A DNA stretch of 64,000 bases from SFWF01 sp045539925 (GTDB taxonomy: Bacteria > Bacillota > Clostridia > Oscillospirales > Acutalibacteraceae), in NCBI GenBank assembly GCA_045539925.1, contig JAZQGH010000007.1, positions 1 through 64,000 of the forward strand, in the 5' to 3' direction. The translations under genes and the position numbers were made by a program. Under the pieces are notes generated by a model that was given only the letters and a program-made list of their open reading frames with translations, was not told where the DNA came from and did not search any database. Within the stretch, counting starts at the first letter, position 1. Every line of letters begins with the position of its first letter. This document shows positions 16,503 through 25,798 of this stretch, in pieces.

Positions 16503-17885
16503 TTGGACTGTAAGCGTTTCTGGGAAAATATTTCATCAAAAAAAATTGCCATACTGGGAATCGGTGTCAGCAACACACCACTCATTCTTGATTTTTTATC
16601 TAAGGGTGCCCGTGTATATGCCTGTGACCGCAGAAACCGCGAACAGCTGGGCGAAACAGCAGAAAAACTGGAGGCTGCAGGCGCAGAGCTTTGCCTTGGC
16701 GAAGATTATCTTAAAAACCTTGAGGTTGATATTATCTTCCGCACCCCCGGTATGAGCTTTTATCAGCCCGAGCTTAGTGCCGCCCGTAAAAAAGGAATTG
16801 CCGTAACCAGCGAGATGGAGGTCTTTTTCGACCTTTGCCCTGCAACCATTTTTGCCATAACAGGCTCTGACGGAAAGACCACTACTACCACCCTCATTGC
16901 AGAAATGCTAAAGGCTCAGGGCAGGACGGTTCATGTTGGCGGAAATATCGGAAACCCTCTCCTCCCCGAAATTGAAAATATAAAGCCAGACGATGTGGTT
17001 GTTGTTGAGCTTTCCTCCTTCCAGCTTATTTCTATGAGAAAAAGCCCCGATGTTGCGGTGGTTACTAACGTTGCGCCTAACCATCTTGATGTCCACAAGG
17101 ATATGGACGAATATGTTGAGGCAAAGAAAAACATTATACTCCATCAAAACGCCTTCTCCCGAACAGTTTTAAATTATGATAACGAAATCACTAACAGCTT
17201 CAGGGACTATGTAAGAGGTCAGTCCTTAGGCTTTTCTATGGAACGCAGAGTCAAAAACGGTGCCTGGCTTGATGACAAGGGCATACTTCATATGTCCTAC
17301 AGAGGCATTGACGCTCCTATTATGTCCAAAAAGGATATTACTATTTTAGGCGACCACAATGTTGAAAACTATCTTACCGCTATTGCGGCTGTATGGGGCT
17401 ATGTAAGTGCCGAAAACATCCGCAAGGTAGCAAAGGAATTCAAGGGTGTTGAACACCGCATAGAGTTTGTGCGCGAGGTGGACGGAGTTAAGTATTATAA
17501 CGACTCTATTGCCTCAAGCCCCACACGCACCATTGCAGGACTTAAGGCATTTGACCGAAAAGTAATACTTCTTGCAGGCGGTTATGATAAGCATATCCCC
17601 TTTGAGCCTATGGCACCCTTCGTCACCGAAAAGGTAAAGCTTTTACTCCTCTGCGGTCCTACAGCCAAGGCTATTGAGAATGCCGTTAAGTCTGACCCCA
17701 ACTACAAAGAGGGCTGTCCGCAAATAATCCACACAAAGGACCTTGCAGAATCTATTAAGGTTGCACACTCAAAGGCTGTTTCGGGCGACATTGTCACCCT
17801 TTCGCCTGCCTGCGCCTCTTTCGACGCTTTCCCCAACTTTGCAGCCCGCGGAAAATTCTTTAAAGAAAAGGTTATGGAGCTTTAA
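16503..17885 (+). CDS. murD: UDP-N-acetylmuramoyl-L-alanine--D-glutamate ligase
   Basis: A cytoplasmic Mur ligase of 460 residues adding D-Glu to UDP-MurNAc-L-Ala. The ATP loop GSDGKTTTTTLIAEML is near residue 121, followed by the central-domain VELSSFQL and NVAPNHLDVH motifs, then HRIEFV and NDSIASSPTRT in the C-terminal domain. The start is TTG at 16503 with CAGGAGGA about seven bases upstream. The stop overlaps the following ATG (TAATG). The rest of the dcw cluster is absent here, so murD has been separated from its usual neighbours. Confidence 0.95.
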   Translation: MDCKRFWENISSKKIAILGIGVSNTPLILDFLSKGARVYACDRRNREQLGETAEKLEAAGAELCLGEDYLKNLEVDIIFRTPGMSFYQPELSAARKKGIAVTSEMEVFFDLCPATIFAITGSDGKTTTTTLIAEMLKAQGRTVHVGGNIGNPLLPEIENIKPDDVVVVELSSFQLISMRKSPDVAVVTNVAPNHLDVHKDMDEYVEAKKNIILHQNAFSRTVLNYDNEITNSFRDYVRGQSLGFSMERRVKNGAWLDDKGILHMSYRGIDAPIMSKKDITILGDHNVENYLTAIAAVWGYVSAENIRKVAKEFKGVEHRIEFVREVDGVKYYNDSIASSPTRTIAGLKAFDRKVILLAGGYDKHIPFEPMAPFVTEKVKLLLLCGPTAKAIENAVKSDPNYKEGCPQIIHTKDLAESIKVAHSKAVSGDIVTLSPACASFDAFPNFAARGKFFKEKVMEL

Positions 17886-18886
17886 TGAACAATGACATTT
17901 TAAAAAGACTGTCCGATGCCTGTGGCATCGGACATATTGCGAAGGCTTCCTCTGTTGTCGCAGAGGAACTGCGCAAATATGCCGATGTTGAGCCATTTGG
18001 CAGTATCGGACTCATTGCAAAAATAGATAAAGGACAAGCCAAAACCGTTATGCTTGAGGCTCACATAGATGAGGTTGGCTTTATCGTTACCCATATTTTT
18101 GACGACGGTTTCGTAAAGGTTTCAAATGTGGGAGGAAACGACGGCAGAATTCTTCCCGCCACCCCTGTGATAATCCACGGCAAAACCGATATTCCTGCTG
18201 TTTTTGCTTCAAACCCGCCCCATCTTAGCGGCGAAAACGAAGTAAAGAGTGCAGAGGAGAATTTGCTTGACACAGGCCTTGGCTGTAAAGCTAAAGAGCT
18301 TTTAAATGTGGGCGACTATGCAACCTACGACAAAAAATTCACTTCTCTTGCAGGTAGCCGCGTCTGCGGAAAGTCACTTGACGACCGCACAGGGGTTGCC
18401 TGTCTTATAAAGATTGCATCTGAAATTTATAACAGAGATATTCCCGTTAACGTTATCCTCTGCCTTTCAGAACAGGAGGAGCTTGGAACGAGAGGCGCTA
18501 AGACTGCCGCCTTTTCGGTCGACTGTGACGAGGCGGTTGCTATTGATGTCAGCTTTGCCGATGCGCCCGATGTTCCCGCTACTAAGTGCGGAAAGCTGGG
18601 TGGCGGTGCAATGATTGGCATTTCCCCCATTTTAAACCGAAAGATAACAGACAAGCTGAGAGATATTGCAAAGGACAAAAGCATCCCCCACCAGTTTGAG
18701 GTTATGGGAGGCACTACGGGTACTGATGCCGATGTTATTTCGGTTTCAAAATCGGGTATACCCTGCGGACTTTTGTCTATTCCTCTCCGCAATATGCACA
18801 CCCCTGCCGAAATAGTTGACACTGCCGATATGCAGTCGGTCTGTGATCTTCTTAAAGAGTACATTCTTTGCGGAGGTGCACTATGA
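17885..18886 (+). CDS. M42-family metallo-aminopeptidase (first of tandem pair)
   Basis: A 333-residue M42 peptidase or deblocking aminopeptidase. It carries the two-metal site residues of the family: AHIDEVGF near 60, DDRTG near 165, the catalytic EE in SEQEELGTRGAK, and DVSFADAP followed by GGTTGTDA. These form large cytosolic tetrahedral particles that trim peptides; some members are cellulase-like endoglucanases by old annotation only. It overlaps murD by one base and the next M42 gene by four. Confidence 0.9.
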   Translation: MNNDILKRLSDACGIGHIAKASSVVAEELRKYADVEPFGSIGLIAKIDKGQAKTVMLEAHIDEVGFIVTHIFDDGFVKVSNVGGNDGRILPATPVIIHGKTDIPAVFASNPPHLSGENEVKSAEENLLDTGLGCKAKELLNVGDYATYDKKFTSLAGSRVCGKSLDDRTGVACLIKIASEIYNRDIPVNVILCLSEQEELGTRGAKTAAFSVDCDEAVAIDVSFADAPDVPATKCGKLGGGAMIGISPILNRKITDKLRDIAKDKSIPHQFEVMGGTTGTDADVISVSKSGIPCGLLSIPLRNMHTPAEIVDTADMQSVCDLLKEYILCGGAL

Positions 18887-19893
18887 GAGAACTTTTAAAA
18901 AAGCTTTGCACCATTCCTGCGGTATCGGGGAGAGAAGAGGCTCTCACCGAATTTATTCTAAAGGAAATTAAAGACTACTGCGACGCTAAGACCGACCAGA
19001 ACGGAAACATCATCTGTTTTAAAAAGGGTGCTCAGCGCGGGGTAAAAAAGGTGCTTTTCGATGCACATATGGACGAGGTTGGTCTTATTGCAACCTCTAT
19101 AACTGCCGACGGTTTTGTTAAATTTGCCACCGTTGGCGGAATTGAAACGGCAGTAATGCTCTGTCGCGGAGTCGTTTTTGAAAACGGAGTCAAGGGCGTT
19201 ATCGGTATGAAGCCCGTTCATCTCTCCTCTGCAGACGAGCGCAAGAAATACCCCTTAGCAGACTCTCTTTACATTGATATTGGCGCCGCTTCAAAGGAAG
19301 AGGCTGAGGCTCTTGTAAATATCGGAGCTGCAGCCGTTTTCGAGAGTGATGTTTCGGTTATGGGAGACCGCATTAAAGCCCGCGGTATAGATGACCGCGC
19401 AGGGGTTGCCTGTCTTATCACCCTTTTAAAGCAAGAGGCACCTTATGACTTTTATGCCACCTTTACGGTGCAGGAAGAGGTGGGCTGCAGAGGAGCTCAG
19501 ACCGCGGCATACACAGTAGAGCCAGATGTTGCCATTTCCCTTGAGGCTACCACCGCCGCAGACCTACACGGCATTGCAGAGGAAAAGACGGTCTGCCGTT
19601 TAGGTGACGGTCCTGCAGTTTCCTTTATGGATAAGGGCAATATTTATGACCGTAAGCTTTATGATTTTGCACTAAGGTGCAAACTTAAATGTCAGCCTAA
19701 ATCATATGTTTCGGGCGGGAATAATTCAAGAGCATTCGCTCTGTCTAAATCGGGCGCGGCTACTGCGGTAATTTCCCTGCCCTGCAGATATATCCATTCT
19801 CCCTCCTGTGTTGCAGATATTAAGGATTTTGACGCTATGCTACCCTTATGCAAGGCTATGCTAAGCGCTGCCGCTTCGGGCGAAATATTATGA
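18883..19893 (+). CDS. M42-family metallo-aminopeptidase (second of tandem pair)
   Basis: A 336-residue paralogue of the preceding protein, with DAHMDEVGLIATS, DDRAGVACLI and QEEVGCRGAQTAA motifs. The late metal region differs: SLEATTAADL and GGNNSRAFA replace the DVSFADAP and GGTTGTDA of its neighbour, suggesting a different specificity. The ATG at 18883 overlaps the previous stop (ATGA) and has GGAGGTG six bases upstream, so an earlier in-frame TTG is rejected. The two subunits might co-assemble (inference). Confidence 0.9.
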   Translation: MRELLKKLCTIPAVSGREEALTEFILKEIKDYCDAKTDQNGNIICFKKGAQRGVKKVLFDAHMDEVGLIATSITADGFVKFATVGGIETAVMLCRGVVFENGVKGVIGMKPVHLSSADERKKYPLADSLYIDIGAASKEEAEALVNIGAAAVFESDVSVMGDRIKARGIDDRAGVACLITLLKQEAPYDFYATFTVQEEVGCRGAQTAAYTVEPDVAISLEATTAADLHGIAEEKTVCRLGDGPAVSFMDKGNIYDRKLYDFALRCKLKCQPKSYVSGGNNSRAFALSKSGAATAVISLPCRYIHSPSCVADIKDFDAMLPLCKAMLSAAASGEIL

Positions 19894-20591
19894 TAAACCT
19901 ATCCTCAGAGCTTTCGGGTATTTATCCCGAAACGGTCACTCTTATGAATATTTTCTGCCTTAAATCCACCTTTGACGGCTCGGCTCTGGCAGCAGATATA
20001 TGGACACAGAATACGGATGGCAGGACCGCGTCGGTAATTGCGCGAAACGGCGGCAGACTTTATATTCACTGTGAGTGCGCGGACCTCGACGAAGTCAAAA
20101 GCTTTATAGATGTTATCGGTTATGAGGAGATTTTCTGCAGTACTGATACCGCCCAAAAACTCGGCCTTGCGGTTTTAAAAGAGTTTTCGGTCCTATTGGT
20201 CAGAGGCTGTAAGAAAAAGGATCCTCCACCCTTTAACATCAGCCTCAAAGCCCTTTATGACAGACTTTGCCTCGGTACAGACGGCGAAATAGACCTACCC
20301 GATTTTGAGACCTTTGCCCCCGATATTTCCCACAGACTCCGTCACGGCGGTGCTGCGGCGTTCTTAAGCGAAAACGGGGCTGCGCTTGTCTTTTTAAACG
20401 ATTTTGGCGGCATTATAAACGGTATTTCGGTTTCCTCCCATAAAAGAGGTAAGGGAGAAGGCTCTTCATTGCTTTCCCGTATAACAGAGGCAGTAGACGG
20501 TAATATTTTTGTCTGCTGTGATGAAAAAATTAAAGAATTTTATATAAACAACGGTTTTACCGACTGTGGCAAAGCCGTAATCGCAAGGTGA
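19890..20591 (+). CDS. GNAT-fold acetyltransferase-like protein
   Basis: 233 residues. Only the C-terminal part is recognisable: a strand ending INGISVSSHKRGKGEGSSLL matches the acetyl-CoA loop (R/Q-x-x-G-x-G), and KIKEFYINNGF matches the final GNAT helix and strand. The N-terminal 130 residues are unassigned. Substrate unknown. The ATG at 19890 overlaps the preceding stop by four bases; the MGL-like gene starts four bases after its own stop. Translational coupling places it in the murD operon. Confidence 0.7.
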   Translation: MINLSSELSGIYPETVTLMNIFCLKSTFDGSALAADIWTQNTDGRTASVIARNGGRLYIHCECADLDEVKSFIDVIGYEEIFCSTDTAQKLGLAVLKEFSVLLVRGCKKKDPPPFNISLKALYDRLCLGTDGEIDLPDFETFAPDISHRLRHGGAAAFLSENGAALVFLNDFGGIINGISVSSHKRGKGEGSSLLSRITEAVDGNIFVCCDEKIKEFYINNGFTDCGKAVIAR

Positions 20592-20595
20592 AATA

Positions 20596-21867
20596 ATGAA
20601 ACAGTTTTTTGACATACACGATAAGCTTTTGGAATATGATATAAAAGCGCGGGAACTGTGCAAAAAGACCTTTGAAAAAATCGACTCGGTCGCTATGCAC
20701 AATCAGCACAAGGTCCTTTCTGCTTTTATTAAAAACGGAGTGAGCGAATCCCATTTAGGGGGCTCCACAGGATACGGCTACGGCGACCGCGGAAGAGACA
20801 CCTTAGAGCAGGTTTTTGCCGACTGCGTCGGGGCTGAAGATAGCCTCATAAGACATAATTTTGTATCAGGCACCCATACCCTGACTGTTATGCTCTTCGG
20901 CGTACTCCGCCCTGGGGACACTATGCTCTGTCTTACGGGCAGACCCTATGACACACTTATAGGTGTGCTCGGTATCGACTCGCACACCGACGGCTCACTT
21001 AAAGATTTTGGCATAAATTATGAGCAGGTGGATTTAAACCCCAAGGGTGAGCCCGATATTTCAGAAATTAAAAAACGGCTTTCGACAAAAAAATACAAGG
21101 TTGCCTACATACAGCGTTCCCGCGGATATTCTCTGCGCCCCTCTCTTACGGTAGAAAAGATTGGAGAACTCACAAGGGCGGTTAAAGAGGTTTCCCCCGA
21201 CACCCTTGTTCTGGTAGACAACTGTTACGGCGAATTTGTTGACATTATAGAGCCTACAAGCGTTGGTGCAGACCTTATTGCAGGTTCTCTTATCAAAAAC
21301 CCAGGCGGAGGAATTGCTCCCACAGGGGGTTATATCGCAGGCAGACACGACCTTGTAGAGCAGTGCGGATACCGACTTACCGCTCCAGGTGTGGGCAGAG
21401 AGGTGGGAGCCTCCCTCGGTCACAACCGAGAGCTTTATATGGGTCTTTTTGCAGCACCTCACACGGTGGGCGAGGCACTTAAGACCGCGGCTTATGCGGG
21501 TGCACTGTTTGAGCTTTTAGGCTATGAATCGACCCCGAAATACGACGCAAAGCGTGCCGATATTATAGAAAGCGTACTCCTTAACATACCCGAGGCTCTG
21601 ATTGCTTTTTGTCAGGGTATGCAAAAGGGTGCTCCTGTTGACTCCTTCGTCACACCCGAGCCGTGGGATATGCCCGGCTATGATGATCAGGTAATAATGG
21701 CTGCAGGTGCATTCACCTTAGGCGCTTCTATCGAGCTTTCCGCCGACGCGCCTCTTCGTGAGCCCTACGCCGCCTGGCTTCAGGGAGGACTTAACTTTGC
21801 AAGCGGTCAGGCAGGGGTGCTTCTCGGTGCTCAGAGTATGATAGATAAAGGTATTATTAAATTGTAA
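20596..21867 (+). CDS. PLP-dependent methionine gamma-lyase-like protein (aluminium-resistance family)
   Basis: A 423-residue fold-type I PLP enzyme of the family formerly called aluminium resistance protein (YnbB-like, Met_gamma_lyase domain). Features: GGSTGYGYGDRGRDTLE and SGTHTLTVMLFG at the N-terminal half, VDNCYGEFVD for the PLP-ring Asp, and the Schiff-base Lys in SLIKNPGGG near residue 235. The physiological substrate of this family is not settled; C-S lyase activity is inferred from fold. It sits in the murD operon, 12 bases before the next gene. Confidence 0.9.
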   Translation: MKQFFDIHDKLLEYDIKARELCKKTFEKIDSVAMHNQHKVLSAFIKNGVSESHLGGSTGYGYGDRGRDTLEQVFADCVGAEDSLIRHNFVSGTHTLTVMLFGVLRPGDTMLCLTGRPYDTLIGVLGIDSHTDGSLKDFGINYEQVDLNPKGEPDISEIKKRLSTKKYKVAYIQRSRGYSLRPSLTVEKIGELTRAVKEVSPDTLVLVDNCYGEFVDIIEPTSVGADLIAGSLIKNPGGGIAPTGGYIAGRHDLVEQCGYRLTAPGVGREVGASLGHNRELYMGLFAAPHTVGEALKTAAYAGALFELLGYESTPKYDAKRADIIESVLLNIPEALIAFCQGMQKGAPVDSFVTPEPWDMPGYDDQVIMAAGAFTLGASIELSADAPLREPYAAWLQGGLNFASGQAGVLLGAQSMIDKGIIKL

Positions 21868-21879
21868 AGGTCTAAATTT

Positions 21880-22548
21880 ATGAAACAAATATCAGATGAC
21901 AAGGTTTTTTCACTGCATCCCTTTCCCGACGGTTTTATTTATTCTTATCTTGTAGATCGGGCAGCCGATAAGGTTAAAATCGGATATAAAATGGTTTCTT
22001 TTGAAAACGGAGAGTCTTCCAAGGTGACAAAAAGCATATTTATGCTTGCAAAGTTCGGTGCAGATTACAAATCCTTCGCCGATAAAATTAAAAACTATGT
22101 TACCTGTTTCGGTTTCCCTTTTGAGGACGGACGCACACTCGTTATCGAGACCGACGGCTCTGCCACAATTTTCGGTTTGGGCGGTGATGAGCTCTGGACG
22201 GGCAGTTTTCTCTACTCAGACCGTCCTCCGTCGGGTGCGGCAGTAAGCGGCAACACCCTCTGGCTCTCATACAGTGACAAAAACACCATTATCAAATACG
22301 ATTTAAAAAATCACCGTCAGGAACTGAGAATAGGCGGAGAAAATTCTCCTTTTTCAGGTGCTGCAGGTCTGTTTCCTGCAGGCAGTAAGCTTTTTATTTG
22401 CTGCCCCAATATTAAAGCCATATGGAAACTCGACTGCTCAACCTATCAGACCGAGCTTTATCTGGACTTCAATGAGCCTGTTCGCGATTACAAGTTTATA
22501 AACAAATATGAAATAGCGTTATTAGACTCGGGACTTTACACAATATGA
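21880..22548 (+). CDS. Hypothetical protein, beta-propeller-like
   Basis: 222 residues, soluble, no signal peptide. Short repeated strand patterns rich in aromatic and Gly-Asp turns (TLWLSYSDKNTIIKYDL, LFICCPNIKAIWKLD, KYEIALLDSGLYTI) suggest several blades of a small propeller. I do not recognise the family. It overlaps the following acyltransferase gene by four bases and so belongs to the same transcript. Confidence 0.6.
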   Translation: MKQISDDKVFSLHPFPDGFIYSYLVDRAADKVKIGYKMVSFENGESSKVTKSIFMLAKFGADYKSFADKIKNYVTCFGFPFEDGRTLVIETDGSATIFGLGGDELWTGSFLYSDRPPSGAAVSGNTLWLSYSDKNTIIKYDLKNHRQELRIGGENSPFSGAAGLFPAGSKLFICCPNIKAIWKLDCSTYQTELYLDFNEPVRDYKFINKYEIALLDSGLYTI

Positions 22549-23578
22549 GCGGTACTGTAAGAAAATCCCGTTTGCATCTGCTCGACAGCATAAGGGGACT
22601 GACCCTGTTTAGCATGATAATTTATCACGGCGTATGGGACATAGTAAATATCCTTGATGTGAATTGGCGGTGGTTTAGGTCAGATGCGGCTTTTATCTGG
22701 CAACAGAGCATCTGTTGGACCTTTATTCTCCTCTCAGGCTTTTGTGTGCAGCTTGGCTCTAATCTTATTAGGAGAGGGCTGTTAGTCTTTGGAGTCGGTG
22801 TTCTTATATCGGTAATTACCGTTTTATTTGTGCCCTCCTCTAGTGTGACAGGATTCGAACCCTGTCATAGTTTCGCGCCCCGCCTTTATCCGTGCGGCTT
22901 TGCGCTCGATTTTGCAAGGCGTCAGCCTTGTGGCAACCTCGCGCTTCTCCGCACAAAAAATTCGGCGGCAGAAACGCTTTGCCCTTACAAATTGAGAAAT
23001 TTTTGCCTCGCCTAAGCCGCGAAGCGCCGCTATCCTGGCGGATCGCAAGCGACAAGGCAACGGCGAACGGAAATTTCTCATTTGTAAGGTGTGACAGGTT
23101 CAAGTCCTGTCACACTAAGATAATCTGCGGTGTTCTCACCCTTATCGGCAGTTGCATGCTGTTATCAGTTCCCCTTAAAAAATTTTTAACAAAAATATCT
23201 CCCGCTGTGGGAATTATATTAAGCTTTGTTCTCTTTATATTTACCCGCAACATAAACCGCAGGGTGTTGGGCTTTGGCAATTTTGATCTCCTTGTACTAC
23301 CCGATTTTCTATACAAAAATATTTTTACCTCATACCTCGGTTTTCCCCCTGCAGGATTTTTCTCAACCGATTATTTCTCTCTCCTGCCTTGGGCATTTTT
23401 ATTCTTCTGCGGATATTTTCTCTTTTCAGAAGCTAACCGATACGGTTTAAACGAAAGGCTGTTTTCTAAGGGTAGAATTCCTGTTCTCAGCTTTATGGGC
23501 AGACACTCCCTTATAATCTATCTTCTCCATCAGCCCGTTTTATACGGGGTATGCCTTGGGATAGAAATGTTTAAATAA
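22545..23578 (+). pseudogene. Membrane acyltransferase (HGSNAT/DUF1624-like) split by a mobile element
   Basis: Two separated pieces of one gene: 22545-22842 encodes the N-terminus (LHLLDSIRGLTLFSMIIYHG and two to three membrane helices) and 23118-23578 the rest (several more helices, ending PVLSFMGRHSLIIYLLHQPV). Removing the 273-bp insert plus one TA joins the pieces in frame, ...FVPSS-KIICGVL..., giving 252 residues. The family resembles heparan-alpha-glucosaminide N-acetyltransferase-like proteins that acylate surface sugars. As it stands, the first piece reads into the element and stops at 23015, so the gene is probably inactive. It is the last gene of the murD operon. Confidence 0.88.
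22843..23115. mobile_element. 273-bp MITE-like element with tRNA T-arm-like termini
   Basis: The element is bounded by TA on both sides (22841-22842 and 23116-23117). The ends are inverted repeats: it starts GTGTGACAGGATTCGAACC and ends with the near-complement, finishing CCTGTCACAC. Each end also folds on itself; the right end is a perfect 10-bp stem with loop TTCAAGT, and the loops mimic the conserved TTCRANY of tRNA T-arms. Inside are a CAAGGC/GCCTTG hairpin and a long inverted pair near 22983-23002 and 23067-23087. No transposase is encoded. TA duplication suggests mobilisation by an IS630/mariner-type enzyme (inference). Confidence 0.85.
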
Positions 23579-23612
23579 AAAGCAGATATGCATTACTGCA
23601 TATCTGCTTTTT
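23577..23612. terminator. Bidirectional terminator after the murD operon
   Basis: A 16-bp perfect stem: AAAAAGCAGATATGCA (23577-23592), loop TTAC, and its complement ending in T5 at 23612. It serves the convergent murD operon and the M3 peptidase gene. Confidence 0.9.
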
Positions 23613-23614
23613 AT

Positions 23615-25306
23615 TTAGAACTTGTCGATACTGACAAGCCAGTTTATTACCGTTTCGGCAGTCTCTTTCAGACATCCTTCCTCATAGGGCAGATTCATAT
23701 CGGCAGCTCTTACCAGTTCTTCAAAGGTTTTTGTACCTGCACCGTCTACAAAGGCAAGATATTTATTAAAGGCAGATTTCCAATCCTTTAAGGACTCTGC
23801 AAAGAACTGAAAAGCCACCGTCTGAGCCATACAGTAGTCGATATAGTAAAGCGGATAAAGATAAACATGAAGCTGATGCTGCCAGCCTGCGCCTCTGCCA
23901 TAGAAGGGCAGGTCGGAAAGATCGAGGTGGGGACGGTATTTTTTCTCTAAATCGAGCCAGACCTGATTGCGCTGTTCGGGAGTGAGCTCTTCATTTTCGT
24001 ACATAATGTGCTGAAACTCGTCTATCATACAGCCGTAGGGGATGAAATTCAGGGCATCGGCAGCGTGGTAATATTCGTATTTTTGAGTCTCTTCCCCGAA
24101 AAATCTTTCGTGCCATGGGGCGGTTAAAAACTCCATAGACATAGAGTGGACCTCACAGGCTTCAATTGTGGGAGAAATATAGTCGGGAATAATCCCCTTT
24201 CTTGCGGCGGTGAAGTAGGCCAGTGCGTGACCCGCCTCGTGGGTCAATACCTCTACATCCCCAGAGGTTCCGTTAAAGTTAGAGAAGATAAAGGGCGCCT
24301 TGTAGGCAGAAAATTCGGTACAGTAGCCGCCCGGTGCCTTACCCTCTTTTGACAGCAGGTCATAAAGTTCGTTTTCCTGCATAAAGGTGATAAATTTGGC
24401 AGTCTGACTACTCATTTCCTTATACATATCAATTGCGGCAGCAAGCAGCTCATCCGAGGAGCATTTAGGGTTAACATTACCCTCCTTGAACATAACGGCA
24501 TTATCATAAAGGCAGATTTTATCGACACCAATGCGTTTTTTCTGCGCCTCCTTTAGTGTAGAAACAACGGGGACGATATGTGCCTTTATCTGGTCGCGAA
24601 AAGCGGCAACCTTTTCGGGCCCGTAACAGTTTCTGCCAAGCCTGTCATAGCCCATTTGTATGAAATTTTTATAACCGAGGGTACGCGCCTGCTTATTCCT
24701 GAGTTTAACAAGCTTATCATAAAGGGTATCGAACTCTTCGCGGTGGTCTTCAAAAAACTGAGCATCCTTAAGGTATGCTTTTTTGCGAATTTCTCTATCG
24801 GCGTGGGTCTTATATTTAGTAAGCATAGGCAGAGGCAGTGTTTCCCCCTCCCACTCCACCTTAGCGGATGCGAAAAGCTTCTGATATTCCGACTGGAGCT
24901 TATTTTCCTCCGCCGCCAGATCGATTATTTCGGGGGAAAAGCATCTTACCGAGATTTCGGTGTTTTTAAAGAGTAGTTCACCAAAATTGGCGGTAAGCTC
25001 GGGTCTTAAAGGAGACACTAATAACGCCTTGTTTATCTCCTGAAAAACATCGGTAACGGTGGGACCGACCTCATCGAAAAAGTCGTTTTCCTTGTCGTAA
25101 AACTCGTCCTCGGTGTTTATGGTGTGGCGCACATAGGCAAGAGAGCCCATTGTGGAATAGTTTTCGGAGACAGTGCAGACCTCCATATAGGCAGAAATTA
25201 CCTCTTGGGCAGATTTTGCGTTTATTATTTGTTCTTTTAAAGTCTTAAGTTTAAGCTTTAAGTCCTCAATATTGGGACGGGTATATGGCATATCTTTAAA
25301 TTTCAT
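23615..25306 (-). CDS. M3-family oligoendopeptidase
   Basis: A cytosolic zinc oligopeptidase of 563 residues (PepF-like group). The zinc motif HEAGHALAYF lies near residue 350, with the third ligand Glu further on in the PTIEACEVHSMSMEF helix. It degrades short peptides. The ATG at 25306 has AGAGGTG eight bases upstream; a GTG four codons earlier lies inside that site and is rejected. It is a single-gene transcript, convergent with the murD operon and divergent from rnpB. Confidence 0.92.
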   Translation of the reverse strand: MKFKDMPYTRPNIEDLKLKLKTLKEQIINAKSAQEVISAYMEVCTVSENYSTMGSLAYVRHTINTEDEFYDKENDFFDEVGPTVTDVFQEINKALLVSPLRPELTANFGELLFKNTEISVRCFSPEIIDLAAEENKLQSEYQKLFASAKVEWEGETLPLPMLTKYKTHADREIRKKAYLKDAQFFEDHREEFDTLYDKLVKLRNKQARTLGYKNFIQMGYDRLGRNCYGPEKVAAFRDQIKAHIVPVVSTLKEAQKKRIGVDKICLYDNAVMFKEGNVNPKCSSDELLAAAIDMYKEMSSQTAKFITFMQENELYDLLSKEGKAPGGYCTEFSAYKAPFIFSNFNGTSGDVEVLTHEAGHALAYFTAARKGIIPDYISPTIEACEVHSMSMEFLTAPWHERFFGEETQKYEYYHAADALNFIPYGCMIDEFQHIMYENEELTPEQRNQVWLDLEKKYRPHLDLSDLPFYGRGAGWQHQLHVYLYPLYYIDYCMAQTVAFQFFAESLKDWKSAFNKYLAFVDGAGTKTFEELVRAADMNLPYEEGCLKETAETVINWLVSIDKF

Positions 25307-25363
25307 AATGTTCGTCACCTCTAAAGTATTATACCACCATTTTCGATTTATTAAAAGTTTTTA

Positions 25364-25392
25364 TTGTCTTTTGTTCCTCTATATGCTAAAAT
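25364..25392 (+). promoter_or_regulatory. Promoter of rnpB
   Basis: TTGTCT (25364-25369), a 17-base spacer and TAAAAT (25387-25392) with an extended TG motif just before it (TGCTAAAAT). The predicted start falls at about 25399, the expected 5' end of the RNA. Confidence 0.7.
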
Positions 25393-25399
25393 ACATATT

Positions 25400-25756
25400 G
25401 CTCAGTCGGTTGGACGGCTGCGGGCGGAGTTATACTACCGTCTGAGGAAAGTCCGGGCATCGCAGGGCAGGATAACGGCTAACGGCCGCCGAGGGTGACC
25501 TTAGGGAGAGTGCAACAGAGATATACCGCCGCTAAATTTTGCGGTAAGGGTGGAAAGGCGAGGTAAGAGCTCACCACGGGAATGGAGACATTTCCCGTCT
25601 GTAAACCCTATCCGATGCAACGCTAAGTGGGACTATACATCTGCCCGATGTGTCCCGAAAAGCGGCTTGAGCTTATTGGCAACAATAGGTCGAGATAGAT
25701 GGTCGTCGGGGAGTTTTACTCCTACACAGAACCCGGCTTACAGACCGAGTGGGTAC
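25400..25756 (+). ncRNA. rnpB: RNase P RNA, class A
   Basis: The catalytic RNA of RNase P, which removes 5' leaders from tRNA precursors with RnpA (encoded at 28434-28778). Conserved core sequences are in place: GAGGAAAGTCCGGGC near 25443-25457 (P4 5' strand), ACAGAG and AAGGGTGGAAAGGCG in the middle, GGTAAGAGCTCACC near 25562, and ACAGAACCCGGCTTACAG near 25726 (P4 3' strand). Termini are approximate: TCGGT near the 5' end pairs with ACCGA near the 3' end as P1. The gene is followed at once by a terminator, and then by a diverged copy of its own 3' half. Confidence 0.95.
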
Positions 25757-25792
25757 AAAAAAAGAAGGCAAAAGCCTTCTTTTTTATTTTTT
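25757..25792 (+). terminator. Terminator of rnpB
   Basis: AAAAGAAGGC (25760-25769) pairs with GCCTTCTTTT (25774-25783) across an AAAA loop, within flanking A and T runs. Confidence 0.88.
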
Positions 25793-25798
25793 GCATAG

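Noticed and set aside
22824..23103. Short minus-strand frames within the inserted element (85 and 87 codons)
   Set aside because: They have no start signals or transposase motifs, and the palindromic element gives open frames by chance.
22843..23115. Possible tRNA genes at both ends of the inserted element
   Set aside because: Only T-arm-like hairpins are present; no acceptor, D or anticodon arms can be folded around them.
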